The notes beneath the pieces are model-generated. The model worked only from the letters and a program-made list of their open reading frames with translations, searched no databases and was not told the DNA's origin. 50,021 nucleotides of DNA from contig JAGQTY010000017.1 in assembly GCA_020438795.1 (NCBI GenBank), positions 16,355 through 66,375 of the forward strand, given 5' to 3'. Both the position numbers and the translations under genes were made by a program. Of this stretch, positions 16,870 to 26,054 are shown piece by piece (position 1 is the stretch's first letter; the number at the start of each line of letters is the position of its first letter). Source of the DNA: Actinomycetota bacterium. Lineage in GTDB: Bacteria; Actinomycetota; Actinomycetes; S36-B12; GCA-2699445.

Positions 16870-18810
16870 ATGGCTACAACACATTTACAGTGCAGGCGTT
16901 GGACGATCGGGCTGACCGGTGCGGTGCTGTCCGCGACGGTACTGTTCGGCGGTCTTCCGGCCGTCTCGGCGCATGCAACGGCATCGACCCCCTCCCAGTC
17001 GGTGGCGGTCACGTCTGAGTCTGAGGCGGCCGAGGCCCTGCAACGCATGCGGGCAGCGCGGCAGGCTCTGGAAGCCGAAGGCCTGCTTGTCAGTCCCTCG
17101 GACGGGGAGGTGAAGGTGCTGAAGGCCGCCAACGGCGCCGGTTGGTCGTTGGCCAAAGACTTCGGCGTCCAGGCTTTCGAGAAGGCCACTGGCTTCAACG
17201 CGGGGACACTGCTGGATGTGGTGCTGACGGCCATAGGACTGGAGTCGGCAGACAACGGGCTCAGTGAAATCCAGGATTCTCTTGACGTGATGAGTAAGGA
17301 CTTGGATGCCTTGAAGAAGCAGCTGGTGATCTTGATGGAGAAGACGGACCAGACGAACTTCAACAACTCCTACCGTGACGCCGGCGAGGCCGTTGCCACC
17401 CTTTCCTCAGCGTTCACGTCAGTCACGAAGTGGCAGGACAACGGAATCCACCCCGGAGCAGAAGACGTCTCGTCAACAAGAGTGATGATCACCAGCGCGC
17501 TGGCAGTGTTGGACTTCGAGATCACCGATTCCACTGTGGGCGTGGTGCCACTCATGATGAAGGCTGGCACGGAGCGGGTCAGTGACCTTGCCGCCTACTG
17601 GGAAGGTATCGACCTGGTCCGCAGCAACTACCGGACGGCGATGGCCAAGGGACTGGTCGGGCTTGACACGTTGACCCTGTGGGATCAGACCGGTGCCGTC
17701 GGCAGTGACCTAGAAAGCCAGATCGCCGGGACGAAAGATGTCGTTCAGCGCCTGTACGACTATGGCGTGGGCATCGAACAAGCCAACCAGCGCAGCCGGG
17801 CAGTGGCCAACATCGGTGACACCTACTACATAGCCCAAGACATCACCGCTTCCCCGGGTGAGACCTGGACCGACGTCAGCTACAAGCGAAGCGAACTCGA
17901 ACCTGTGTTCAAACAGATGGTGGTCAACTACGATCCCGAGGCCCACGGCGGGCAAACCCTGGAGAGTTACCTGGCCGAACGCAACATGCCAACACGCGTG
18001 AACTACCGGGACACCTTCTACGTCTACAAGCACCAGCCCTTCGTGGGCAAGCCGACGTACAGGGCCAAAGTTGTGGAAGGTCGAATCATCGGCAACAAGT
18101 ACGGAAGCAACGAGATCGCCTACTCGCATGCCAACCTGACCACGGAAATGGAAAGCAAGACCTACGCACAGCAGCAAATCGATGACGCTCGAGCACACCT
18201 TCAAGGCGTTGCCCTGCGGACCACCAACATCGAGCCTGAACACAACCAGAACGACTCGTTCGAGTCGGTGATGCGATGGCTGCACGCACGCCACAGCGAT
18301 TCCATCGTCGCTCCCGGCGCCTATGAGCCAGCCGACACCAATGACTGGTCCGACCTGCCCTACACCAAGGAAGCGCTCAAACCAGTCCTGGAACAGCTCG
18401 TCGCCAACTACCGGCCCAGCGACTACCAGAATGCGGACGGCAAGGACATGTCACTGCAGGACTACTTGACCGCACACGGGTTTGCTACCGAGTACGTCTA
18501 CGCTCTCGATACCGCCCAGGCCAGTGGAGGGTGGACATTGACCGGCAACAAGTACGTCCACAGCGCTACAGTCACAGTCGGCCGTATCGTTGGCAACGCC
18601 TACCAGGAGAAGGTCGTAGGAATCAACCAGGTCCACACCCAGAAGAATTCCGACAAGACCGAGTCCATCCAGGAAAGGGACCGACTCATCTCGTCCTACA
18701 CAGGACGCACCGCCATGCGAGTAGCCACCGACATCGACACCGACGTCTCCGGGCGCGCCGCTGACTTCAACCCCGACGCCATCAAGAAGGCAGCATTCGG
18801 AGTCAACTAA
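16870..18810 (+). CDS. Large secreted protein with helical N-domain and duplicated C-terminal module
   Basis: 646 residues from ATG 16870. Signal peptide about 1-37 (TIGLTGAVLSATVLFGGLPA, then VSAHA). Residues about 50-290 are predicted mostly helical, with coiled-coil-like SEIQDSLDVMSKDLDALKKQ. Two related modules follow: about 332-407 and 492-574, each with W-(T/S)-D, a (E/K)-P-V helix, NY-x-P, (E/Q)-(S/D)-YL, then GRI(I/V)GN-x-Y. No catalytic motif was seen. A helical bundle plus duplicated beta-rich modules recalls some secreted toxins, but that is speculation. The frame continues further upstream, but the chosen start gives a proper signal peptide. Confidence 0.75.
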   Translation: MATTHLQCRRWTIGLTGAVLSATVLFGGLPAVSAHATASTPSQSVAVTSESEAAEALQRMRAARQALEAEGLLVSPSDGEVKVLKAANGAGWSLAKDFGVQAFEKATGFNAGTLLDVVLTAIGLESADNGLSEIQDSLDVMSKDLDALKKQLVILMEKTDQTNFNNSYRDAGEAVATLSSAFTSVTKWQDNGIHPGAEDVSSTRVMITSALAVLDFEITDSTVGVVPLMMKAGTERVSDLAAYWEGIDLVRSNYRTAMAKGLVGLDTLTLWDQTGAVGSDLESQIAGTKDVVQRLYDYGVGIEQANQRSRAVANIGDTYYIAQDITASPGETWTDVSYKRSELEPVFKQMVVNYDPEAHGGQTLESYLAERNMPTRVNYRDTFYVYKHQPFVGKPTYRAKVVEGRIIGNKYGSNEIAYSHANLTTEMESKTYAQQQIDDARAHLQGVALRTTNIEPEHNQNDSFESVMRWLHARHSDSIVAPGAYEPADTNDWSDLPYTKEALKPVLEQLVANYRPSDYQNADGKDMSLQDYLTAHGFATEYVYALDTAQASGGWTLTGNKYVHSATVTVGRIVGNAYQEKVVGINQVHTQKNSDKTESIQERDRLISSYTGRTAMRVATDIDTDVSGRAADFNPDAIKKAAFGVN

Positions 18811-18965
18811 CCACCCCCACCAACTATGCGGGGTGCACTCCAACACCGGAGAGCATCTCTCTCAACCATGCCCGCACACCACCAAATCCACACCGCAGGC
18901 GGAATCGACCGTTCTTGAGCACTGCGATCTGTCCCGAAACAGAACTGGCTGGCAACCCGACGGGG

Positions 18966-19398
18966 TCAGCCGTTGGCGGTCAGGGCGCAGACGGTGCGAG
19001 GCTTGTTCCTAACCCGCCAGGTGCGTTTCCACGTCGTCTTCTGTCCAGCCGAGTCTTTAGCGGTGATCATAGTGCGGACCTTCACCCCAACGCTGCACGA
19101 CGGCATGGCCCAGACCTGCACGTTGTTGTAGGCGGCGCGGGTGTTGATTTTGCACACGGCCTTCCTATTCTTGCCTTTGAGCTGGTTGCCGTACAGCAGG
19201 CAGCGGGTCCGGACCTTCGTGATCGACCCATCGCTGATCGAGGCGGACCGCACGATCTTGGTGCGCTTACCCGGCTTCAGTCCCTTGCCCTTCGCGGGGG
19301 CCGTCACCGTCAACGTCGAATCCGGTGCGGGTGTGGGGGCGGGTGTGGGGTCGGGGACGGGTGTGGGGTCGGGGTCGGGTGTGGGGTCGGGTGCTCGG
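18966..19398 (-). pseudogene. C-terminal fragment of a secreted protein (Pro-rich linker plus WxRTWRV domain)
   Basis: The minus frame ending at 18966 encodes a PTP/PDP-repeat linker and then a basic domain of about 110 residues with four cysteines (RTRCLLYG, AVCKIN, MPSCSV, TVCALTANG) and the motif TTWKRTWRVRNKPRTVCA. The same domain ends the glycine-rich protein at 20146 (TTWQRTWRVKSKPRVLCA). Its N-terminal body is missing: the frame runs into a truncated transposase. It is therefore the surviving 3' end of a broken gene, possibly a paralogue of the glycine-rich protein. Confidence 0.7.
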
Positions 19399-20041
19399 TG
19401 ATCTGAATCCCGTGATCGGTGAACCAGGCTGCGGCTCGGGGCAGGATTTCGGCGTAGGCCAGGCGCGTGTGGTCGTCGATGGCGGCGTGGACGTAGTCGA
19501 GACCGATTCGGGTCTTCTTGTGTTGGTGCTCCACCGACGCGGCGCGTCCCTGGACACGCCAGCCACCGCCGTCGGGAATGCGGCCGAGCTTCTTCACGTC
19601 CACATGGATCAGGTCGCCGGGTTGGTCGCGCTCATAGCGCCAGGTCGTGGCCCGACCAGTCCGGATGACCTCGCCGGTGATCGGGTCCAGCGCTGCAAGT
19701 GCAGGCATGCCGTGCCGGTGCAGGATTCGTGAGACCGTCCGCGCGGGGACACCGAGATCTCGGCTGATCTGGTCACGACCGCAGCGGCGATCCTCACGCA
19801 CCCGCAGCACTTCGATCTCGACGGCCGCGCTGGTCCGGTTGGCGACCCGGTGAGGCCGACTGGAACGATCACACAACCCGGCCCAGCCATCTTCGTCGTA
19901 GCGTTTCACCCACCGGTGGGCGCATTGCCGGGAGATTCCCATCTCCTTGGCCACGTGTGAAACCGGACGACCATCGAACCGGACGCGCTGAACCAGGAGC
20001 CGTCTTCCGTGAACAGTCAGACGGGCATTAGCGTGAGACAC
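19399..20041 (-). mobile_element. Truncated IS481-family transposase
   Basis: Starts at GTG 20041 (SHANARLTVHGRRLLVQRV, the usual IS481 N-terminus; an in-frame ATG exists at 20077). Contains two HTH segments (SHVAKEMGISRQCAHRWVKR, ISRDLGVPARTVSRIL) and the first two catalytic acidic residues of the DDE core (LIHVDVKKLG and AAIDDHTRLAYAEI). It stops being transposase-like after WFTDHGIQITEH, before the third catalytic Glu, and reads into a Pro/His repeat from the neighbouring gene. About a quarter of the protein is lost, so it cannot transpose by itself. No clear terminal inverted repeats were found. Confidence 0.8.
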
Positions 20042-20145
20042 AGAGGACGTCCTGCGGTTGTAGTGCCTAGACACCACTCACAGCACTGGAGGTCCTCCCT
20101 TCTTTCAAGCAGGCGCGCCGTCACTAACGTCCTGGCCGGTTACGG

Positions 20146-23100
20146 CTAGCCGCTACCGCGGACGGCACACAGCACTCGCGGCTTGCTCTTGACCCGCCAG
20201 GTTCGCTGCCAGGTCGTTGGCTTGGCACGCTTCCCCTTGGCCTTGATCTTCACCCGCACCCTGAGCTTGGCGCTGCAGTGCGGCTCGACCTTGATCCGAA
20301 GCCACTTGGCCCTCCTGACGCCACGTTCTCTGATGGAACAGGCGGCTCGCTTGTCGGCCCCGGCCAGCTCCCGGTTCCCCAGGAAACACTGGGTGCGGAC
20401 CCGCTTCACCCTTCCGTCTGTGCGAGCCTTGCGTACGAGACCGGTCATCCGGTCGACCGGCAGTCTCTTGGCTTTGGGTCGTGCCCTGACCGACAGGGTG
20501 GTCGTCGGCCGCGGCAGCCGGATACGGACATAAGGTGACCAGCGACCAGGGCCGAACGAAGTCACCGCACGAACCCGGACCTTGTATCGTTTGCGGTTCT
20601 TCAGCCCTGTGACGGTGCACGATGTCCCGCTGGTTGAGCAAGTACCGCTCGAGCTTCGCGCAGCGGCGACCCGTCCGGCAGCCGATCGACCCAGATCCTG
20701 CGTCGCCGTGCTGATGGACGAATCGGTCGACGTCGCCGTCACGTCATAGGACTCCACGGTCGATCCTCCGTCGTCATCGGGCTCGGCCCAGCTGACTGTG
20801 AGCTCACCGTCGCCTGCGGTGACGGTGACGTCGGAAGGGGCACCCGATTGGGTCGGTACCACGACCGACACCGACGCGGCTCCCGTCTCGTAGCCACTCT
20901 GCATGGTGGTGACCAGTACTACCGCAGTCTCGCCGGAGTCCAACCCCGTCACGGTCAGGGTCGCAGTGTCCCAATCGATCGAAGCGACGCCTTGCGAGGG
21001 TGCGGCCATCCATGTATAGCCGGTGGTGAGGTTGGTGATGGGCACGGTGAACCCGTCCGACGTCGTGGAACCGACCCCGAAAGTGGGTGTGAGTGCCGGG
21101 TAGAGTGCCGTCCCGGTGGCCTCCGCGCTGCCGTCGACCGTGCTCACGGTGACTGTGGCCGACTCTCCTCCCGAGAGCCCGGTGACGGTGACGAGACCGG
21201 AATCGCTGAGGGAGGCCGAACCAGCGGTGGTACTCACCGCCCAATCCAAGCCACCCCCAGTTACGAAGTTCGTCACCTGGACTGTGTAGCCGGAGGTGTT
21301 GGGGGTCGGCGTGCCCAACTGTGGCACGACGGGCGCCTGCTCCCATACGACGGTGACTTTGCCGTCCTTGCCGTCCGCGCCGGTCTGGCCGCCGTTGCCT
21401 GCCAGCGTGTAGTTCACACCAGACGGGCCGATGCTGCCGCCCGCACCGCCGCCGCTGCCGCCTTCGGTCTGGCCGTCGCCACCTCCGCCGCCGCCGTAGC
21501 CACCGCCACCGCCACCGGCGTGTTTGCCGCCGGTCCCGCCGCTGCCTGAGCCCTGACCGGCGCCGCCCGAACCAGCGTTGCCTTCGTCCGCGTCGCCGCC
21601 GCCACCACCGTTGCCGTCACCGCCGGCGGTGGCCGAACCGCCGCCGGCTGTGCCACCGGTTCCACCTGCCCCGCCCTGACCGCCATCGCCTTTCGTGCTG
21701 TCTGTGCCCGCGGCACCCGAACCATCCGACTGACCTGCGTTTCCGCCGTCTGTACCATCGCTCTTTCCGCCGGCTCCGCCGCCGCCGCCGGCGATCACCT
21801 GGTCGCTGTCACCGGCGTTGACCGAGGAGGCACCACCCCCGCCTCCACCTTTGTCGGCGGCCACACCATGGCCGCCCACGGTGATCGTCGTGGTGTCTCC
21901 GGCGGTCACATCGAGTGTGCTCGCCACCTGCGCTCCGGAACCCCCCGCAGCATCATCAGCGCCACCGCCGCCACCGCCGTTGGCGACGACCTGTTGCTCG
22001 GTCACGTCGTTCGGTACCACCCAACTGGCACTGCCGGCGGTCGAATAGGAGATAACGGAGTAGCCGTCACCGGAATTGTCCGGTACGGTCCAGGACAGGG
22101 TGATTGTGCCGTTGCCGCCGGAGGCGCCAACCGCGCCGCCGTTGTCGCTCGTGCTGTAGGTCGCACCCGACGGGGCGGTACTCCCGCCGGCTCCGCCACC
22201 ACTGCCGCCTTCGGTTTGGCCGGAGCCACCGCCGCCACCGCCGTAGCCGCCGCCACCACCACCGGCGTGCTTGTCTCCGCCGCCGCCGGTCCCTCCGCTT
22301 GCGTAGCCGGCACCGCCATTGCCCGAACCGCCCTGATCGGCAGCGCCGCCGGATCCACTGTTGCCGTCGCCACCCCAGGCGCCTCCGTCGTCGCCGCCCC
22401 CGCCACCGCTGCCACCGAGGCCTCCCACCCCGCCGCCACCGCCGTTGCCTTTGTCCCCGGTGGCGCCCGCTTCGCCGCCCCCGTCGCCGTTCGGGCAGCC
22501 GACGCCGCCATCGGCCCCCTTGTCCTTGCCTCCAGCCCCGCCGCCGCCACCGGCGACGACCTGATCACTGCTCCCGGCCTGAACCGACGTCGATCCGCCT
22601 CCGGCGCCGCCATTGTCGGCGTAGGCGCCACCACCTCCGACGAACAGCGAGAGAGCCTCTCCTGAGCTCACGCTCAGCGACGCATCCACCTGACAACCAG
22701 CACCGCCCGAGTACGACTCGGCGCCACCACCACCGCCACCGACCGCTGTCACGTCCACGGAGGCCACCCCGTCGGGTACGACCCAACTACTGGCCCCCAC
22801 GGAGCCATAGTCAACAGTGGCGGTCTCTCCGGGAGTGGCGTCAGTGACGAAGCCGAGAGTGATGGAACCGTCGCCACCCGGAAGTCCTACAGCGCCGCCG
22901 TTACCGGCACTGGCTGCACTGCCACCGGAGGGAACCAGGCTGCCTCCAGCTCCGCCGCCACCACCCGCCTTCTTGTCGAGCACAAAGATGGAGTTCCCGG
23001 AGCAGCCGGAACCACCGCCACCGTAGCCGCCACCGCCAGCGCCGTTCTGTTCGTCGGTTGCCGCGCCGTCACCGCCGCCATCATCGCCGACCCCGCCAAG

Positions 23101-23775
23101 AGCACTTCCACCACCGTTTCCGCCAGCACCGGTAGTGCCCGAGTCTCCGTCGGCTCCGGGCAACCAGACGAACGACGCGCTGGCGCCGTCGCCTTCCTCA
23201 TCCGTGTCGACAGTGACGTACACCATCGCTGAGTCCATGGTGCCGCCAGCACCACCAGTCCCGTCTGAGCCGCCGTAACCCTGGCAGTAGCCACCCCCAC
23301 CTCCGGAACCATCCGATTGCCCACCATCGCCACCGGCGGAGTCGAATTCAACGTCCGCGCTCCAGGTACGGCTTGCGCCTCCGCCGCCACCGGCGACAAT
23401 CTCATAGGCCCCGCCGTAGTTGACCGACGTGGCACCACCACCAGCACCGGCCTTCTTGTCGTATCCGCCTCCACCGCCGATGAAGAACGAAATGTCATCC
23501 CCAGGGGTCACGTCAAGAGTCCCGGAGATCGCCGCTCCGCCCCCACCGGCATACTGTTCGCTGGCTCCGCCGCCACCACCGACGGCGATGATATCGATCG
23601 AAGACGTGCCGTCAGGAACGGTCCACTGCATCGAGCCAGGCGTGGAGTAGGTCACGATAACCGAACTGCTCCCGGCAGCTGAAGCTGGTGGGGTGATACC
23701 GGCTACTCCAGTGGCCAGCAGGACCATCGCAGTGCCGAACGCTAGGACACCTCCTAGCGCTCCGCGACCAACCAT
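20146..23775 (-). CDS. Giant glycine-rich secreted/surface protein with FN3 and WxRTWRV C-terminal domain
   Basis: 1209 residues from ATG 23775 (GGAG upstream; the frame is open further but that part is not protein-like). Signal peptide about 1-32 (to ASAAG). Three homologous modules begin near 38, 320 and 573, each with (V/I)-x-YS or DYG, SWVVP(D/N) or QWTVPDG, a beta-strand, then hundreds of residues of GGGGGA repeats with SVNAG/VIAGGGGGAGG. Then two Ig-like repeats (about 818-975), a fibronectin type III domain (about 978-1088) and a basic four-cysteine C-terminal domain with TTWQRTWRV. No LPXTG or membrane anchor is seen. Probably an adhesive or structural cell-surface/matrix protein (inference). 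A divergent FadR-type regulator starts 185 bp away. Confidence 0.8.
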   Translation of the reverse strand: MVGRGALGGVLAFGTAMVLLATGVAGITPPASAAGSSSVIVTYSTPGSMQWTVPDGTSSIDIIAVGGGGGASEQYAGGGGAAISGTLDVTPGDDISFFIGGGGGYDKKAGAGGGATSVNYGGAYEIVAGGGGGASRTWSADVEFDSAGGDGGQSDGSGGGGGYCQGYGGSDGTGGAGGTMDSAMVYVTVDTDEEGDGASASFVWLPGADGDSGTTGAGGNGGGSALGGVGDDGGGDGAATDEQNGAGGGGYGGGGSGCSGNSIFVLDKKAGGGGGAGGSLVPSGGSAASAGNGGAVGLPGGDGSITLGFVTDATPGETATVDYGSVGASSWVVPDGVASVDVTAVGGGGGGAESYSGGAGCQVDASLSVSSGEALSLFVGGGGAYADNGGAGGGSTSVQAGSSDQVVAGGGGGAGGKDKGADGGVGCPNGDGGGEAGATGDKGNGGGGGVGGLGGSGGGGGDDGGAWGGDGNSGSGGAADQGGSGNGGAGYASGGTGGGGDKHAGGGGGGYGGGGGGSGQTEGGSGGGAGGSTAPSGATYSTSDNGGAVGASGGNGTITLSWTVPDNSGDGYSVISYSTAGSASWVVPNDVTEQQVVANGGGGGGADDAAGGSGAQVASTLDVTAGDTTTITVGGHGVAADKGGGGGGASSVNAGDSDQVIAGGGGGAGGKSDGTDGGNAGQSDGSGAAGTDSTKGDGGQGGAGGTGGTAGGGSATAGGDGNGGGGGDADEGNAGSGGAGQGSGSGGTGGKHAGGGGGGYGGGGGGDGQTEGGSGGGAGGSIGPSGVNYTLAGNGGQTGADGKDGKVTVVWEQAPVVPQLGTPTPNTSGYTVQVTNFVTGGGLDWAVSTTAGSASLSDSGLVTVTGLSGGESATVTVSTVDGSAEATGTALYPALTPTFGVGSTTSDGFTVPITNLTTGYTWMAAPSQGVASIDWDTATLTVTGLDSGETAVVLVTTMQSGYETGAASVSVVVPTQSGAPSDVTVTAGDGELTVSWAEPDDDGGSTVESYDVTATSTDSSISTATQDLGRSAAGRVAAARSSSGTCSTSGTSCTVTGLKNRKRYKVRVRAVTSFGPGRWSPYVRIRLPRPTTTLSVRARPKAKRLPVDRMTGLVRKARTDGRVKRVRTQCFLGNRELAGADKRAACSIRERGVRRAKWLRIKVEPHCSAKLRVRVKIKAKGKRAKPTTWQRTWRVKSKPRVLCAVRGSG

Positions 23776-23830
23776 CACTGATGCTCCAAACCTCCATGAT
23801 CTGTAAGACAGGATGCCATAGCACCTACAG

Positions 23831-23856
23831 CCAATTGGTGCATATTCACCCAATGG
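23831..23856. promoter_or_regulatory. Imperfect inverted repeat between glycine-rich gene and FadR-type gene
   Basis: Arms CCAATTGGTG and CACCCAATGG match in 8 of 10 positions around the 6-nt spacer CATATT. The position in the divergent promoter region makes it a candidate operator for the GntR/FadR regulator at 23960. Confidence 0.4.
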
Positions 23857-23948
23857 AAGGCGCTGAGTGACGTCGAGGCAGAATATGCATGTATTACAAC
23901 TTTCGGCAACTGACGGTCTGGGGGCCTCTGACGATCCGTCGTCGACAC

Positions 23949-23954
23949 TAAACT
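23949..23954 (+). promoter_or_regulatory. -10 box for the FadR-type gene (leaderless layout)
   Basis: TAAACT followed by 5 nt and the GTG at 23960. A CTGACG lies about 15 nt further upstream as a weak -35. No Shine-Dalgarno is seen before the GTG. Confidence 0.4.
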
Positions 23955-23959
23955 GTAGT

Positions 23960-24652
23960 GTGGCTTCAGACAAGGCAACCGAAGTAGTCTTCATTGCACT
24001 CTTGGATCGGATCGTATCTGGACAGATCGATGCAGGCTCGACGCTGCCCGGCGAAACGGCCCTGGCGCAGGAATTCGGCGTGAGTCGTCCCGTAGTTCGT
24101 GAGACGTTGAGCCGATTGACCCAAGCCGGCCTGATCGAAACACAACGAGGCGGCGGAAGTCGAGTCGAGGATTGGTCGCGTCGGGCGGGGCTAGAGCTCG
24201 TACCTAGCTTGCTAGGCCTCCAACCTTCCCCCCTACCCGACATGAGCGAGAGTCTGTTCGACCTTCGAGAGATCGTCTATTCTGACGGCGCGCGCCTGTG
24301 TGCGCTTCGTGCTCCAGATGAACTCATCACAGAAATTCACGCCATGGGCCAGTCACTCCTACGCCAGGCACGCCCGTCACGTCGAGATCATCTGCCATAC
24401 AGCCCTTTCTGGGACACCATCATGAGCGGCAGCGGCTCCTTCGCGCACCAACTAGCCCTTAACTCCCTAAACAACGTCACCCGACTGGTAATGGCCAACC
24501 CGCGAATCCATGCATACATCGAACAATCGACATACGACCCAGAACCATACGCCCTTCTCGCCCAAACCATTGCCTTGCGAAACGGAGAGGCGGCACGCGC
24601 AGCCGCTCAGGCAACTATGATCGAAGTACGCGAATTCTGGACCTCCATTTGA
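23960..24652 (+). CDS. FadR/GntR-family transcriptional regulator
   Basis: 230 residues from GTG 23960; starts further upstream (ATG 23885, GTG 23867) are possible but give an atypical leader. The N-terminal winged helix is typical of GntR (LPGETALAQEFGVSRPVVRE, then TLSRLTQAGLIETQRGGGSRV). The C-terminal part is an all-helical effector domain of the FCD type (SESLFDLREIVYSDGARLCA), though the metal-binding histidines are not obvious. It is divergent from the glycine-rich surface-protein gene, which it may control. Confidence 0.85.
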   Translation: MASDKATEVVFIALLDRIVSGQIDAGSTLPGETALAQEFGVSRPVVRETLSRLTQAGLIETQRGGGSRVEDWSRRAGLELVPSLLGLQPSPLPDMSESLFDLREIVYSDGARLCALRAPDELITEIHAMGQSLLRQARPSRRDHLPYSPFWDTIMSGSGSFAHQLALNSLNNVTRLVMANPRIHAYIEQSTYDPEPYALLAQTIALRNGEAARAAAQATMIEVREFWTSI

Positions 24653-24880
24653 GAGACGCCCGAAGTGGCGCGTCGAGGATACCGATTCGCCAGTAAGTGA
24701 CACTGACGCGCATCAGGGTTTCTGGCAGGGTGGTAGGTTTCGGTGTTCTTCTCCCTGGAACGGAGAATCTGGAGCATGAGTCGTCCACCGGTAGTGCCGG
24801 TCTGCAGCAAGACCTGGATCGTGTCTTCCATCTTGGCTGGTGAGGCGACTGTCACCAAACAGCCCAGGGTCAGGCTGCCC

Positions 24881-24980
24881 GCCAACGATCGTCCACACTC
24901 CCCCAACTGGAGGAAACAGTCGTCGACGGCGGAACCAGGATCCTGGCCGCAGAATCCGTGAACTGTTGGATTCAGACCCA
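24881..24980 (+). repeat. Interspersed structured repeat, copy B
   Basis: Runs from GCCAACGATCGTCCACACTC to GTGAACTGTTGGATTC. The 5' CCAAC (24882-24886) can pair with GTTGG (24965-24969). Inner elements: CTCC/GGAG hairpin, a perfect CCAGGATCCTGG palindrome in the variable centre, and GAATCC/GGATTC around GTGAACTGTT. It contains GTTGGAT, a match to the attC core GTTRRRY. Confidence 0.75.
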
Positions 24981-24995
24981 TTCTCGGCGGAAGGC

Positions 24996-25466
24996 TCAGT
25001 TTGGGCTGACGCCGCGGGGCCATTGCACGCAGTGAGGCGCCTCCCACGTGCAGCCGCCGTCGACGAGCATCCTCGAGCCGATTGGTTCGTCCAACGTCAC
25101 GAGATATCGAACCATCTCGTTGCCTTGGCAGTTGGCGCTCTCCACGAGATTCCACGGCTCTGCCGCAACCGAGAACGTCACCAGAATCTCGTCCGCCGTG
25201 TAGGTCACCTCCGGCGCGTACACCTCACCTGTCACCCCGCTGTTGCACCCCCGACGGGTGACCAGAGCTGTGAACTGAGTGGAGTCGGCGGTGATCCGTT
25301 CCTTGGCCGGAAGCATCCAAGTCGCTGGATCGCTTTGCAGCACTCCGCGAGAGACGGCAAACAGACCGACGACAAGCACGAGCACGACAGCGAGGGCCAG
25401 CCACCATCGCCACACTGTCGGCCTGGCTTGCTGCTCAGGTTCGGTCGCGGTCGATTGCTCACTCAC
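24996..25466 (-). CDS. Single-pass membrane protein with extracytoplasmic domain, unknown
   Basis: 156 residues: a cytoplasmic N-terminus (MSEQSTATEPEQQARPTVWR), one transmembrane helix (about 20-43) and an extracytoplasmic domain of about 110 residues with four cysteines (RRGCNSG, SANCQGN, DGGCTWEAPHC). The ATG overlaps the stop of the upstream gene by 4 nt, so the two form an operon. No family recognised. Secreted-domain cysteines suggest disulfides. Confidence 0.65.
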   Translation of the reverse strand: MSEQSTATEPEQQARPTVWRWWLALAVVLVLVVGLFAVSRGVLQSDPATWMLPAKERITADSTQFTALVTRRGCNSGVTGEVYAPEVTYTADEILVTFSVAAEPWNLVESANCQGNEMVRYLVTLDEPIGSRMLVDGGCTWEAPHCVQWPRGVSPN

Positions 25467-25930
25467 GTTCTTACTCTATTCCCGTTCCCGGGTGGCTCAG
25501 CCTCCAGCTCAGTCCAAGGTTGCCGCTCATAGGGACCGTTTCTGATCCTGCCTTTATGGATCGCTGAGGAAGTGCCACCTAGTTGACTTCGTGGTAGAAG
25601 TCGAAAAAGGTTGGGATCCGCAATCAGGGCACCAACGATCGTCGTGCCTCCGAGCAGCCAGGAGTTCAGCAGGTTGGGGCTGATACTTGCCAAGAACTGA
25701 AAGCCCGACTTCACGATCGCCAGTCCGACCGCTGTGAGTAACGCCAAAGTGGTCAGACCGCCGGGCACCGACCAGGGCCGTGGACGTCGCGGGTGCTTCT
25801 TTGGGTGATCCGATTCCTGCCGGACTCCACAGATATCGCAGTAAATGGCGTCATCCGCAATGGTCTCGGCGCACGCACGACATCGACGATCATCCACTGC
25901 ACCAGTGTCCCATTGGACAAGGAGGAGCAA
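25463..25930 (-). CDS. Zinc-ribbon membrane protein, unknown
   Basis: 155 residues as drawn; the true start may be a GTG about 11 codons further in. An N-terminal zinc ribbon (CRACAETIADDAIYCDICG: two CxxC pairs) is followed by a Pro/Arg linker and two hydrophobic segments (about 58-78 and 85-105). Such zinc-ribbon plus membrane-helix proteins are common in actinobacteria with no fixed role. It is coupled to the membrane protein at 24996. Confidence 0.6.
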   Translation of the reverse strand: MLLLVQWDTGAVDDRRCRACAETIADDAIYCDICGVRQESDHPKKHPRRPRPWSVPGGLTTLALLTAVGLAIVKSGFQFLASISPNLLNSWLLGGTTIVGALIADPNLFRLLPRSQLGGTSSAIHKGRIRNGPYERQPWTELEAEPPGNGNRVRT

Positions 25931-26054
25931 GGCGCTGGCGTTTGGCTTGGTTTTCGAAGAAGCTACCCGTTCACGCCGGTGCCACGTCGCTCCGGGGGTA
26001 GGTTCCCTCTCGGCCGCCCCTACATGATGGTCCGGGTCGTAAGGCGTCAGGTTT

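Noticed and set aside
22104..22847. Plus-strand Arg/His-rich frame
   Set aside because: Shadow of the glycine-rich gene (GGC/GCC codons read in reverse give Arg/Pro/His runs).
21400..23660. Dense short GCC/ACC repeats that could be taken for a CRISPR or satellite array
   Set aside because: They are codons of the GGGGGA repeats of the glycine-rich protein; there are no regular spacers.
24996..25930. Possible anti-sigma factor/zinc-ribbon sigma pair
   Set aside because: The zinc ribbon is the only motif. No sigma factor is adjacent and no anti-sigma HxxxCxxC motif is present.
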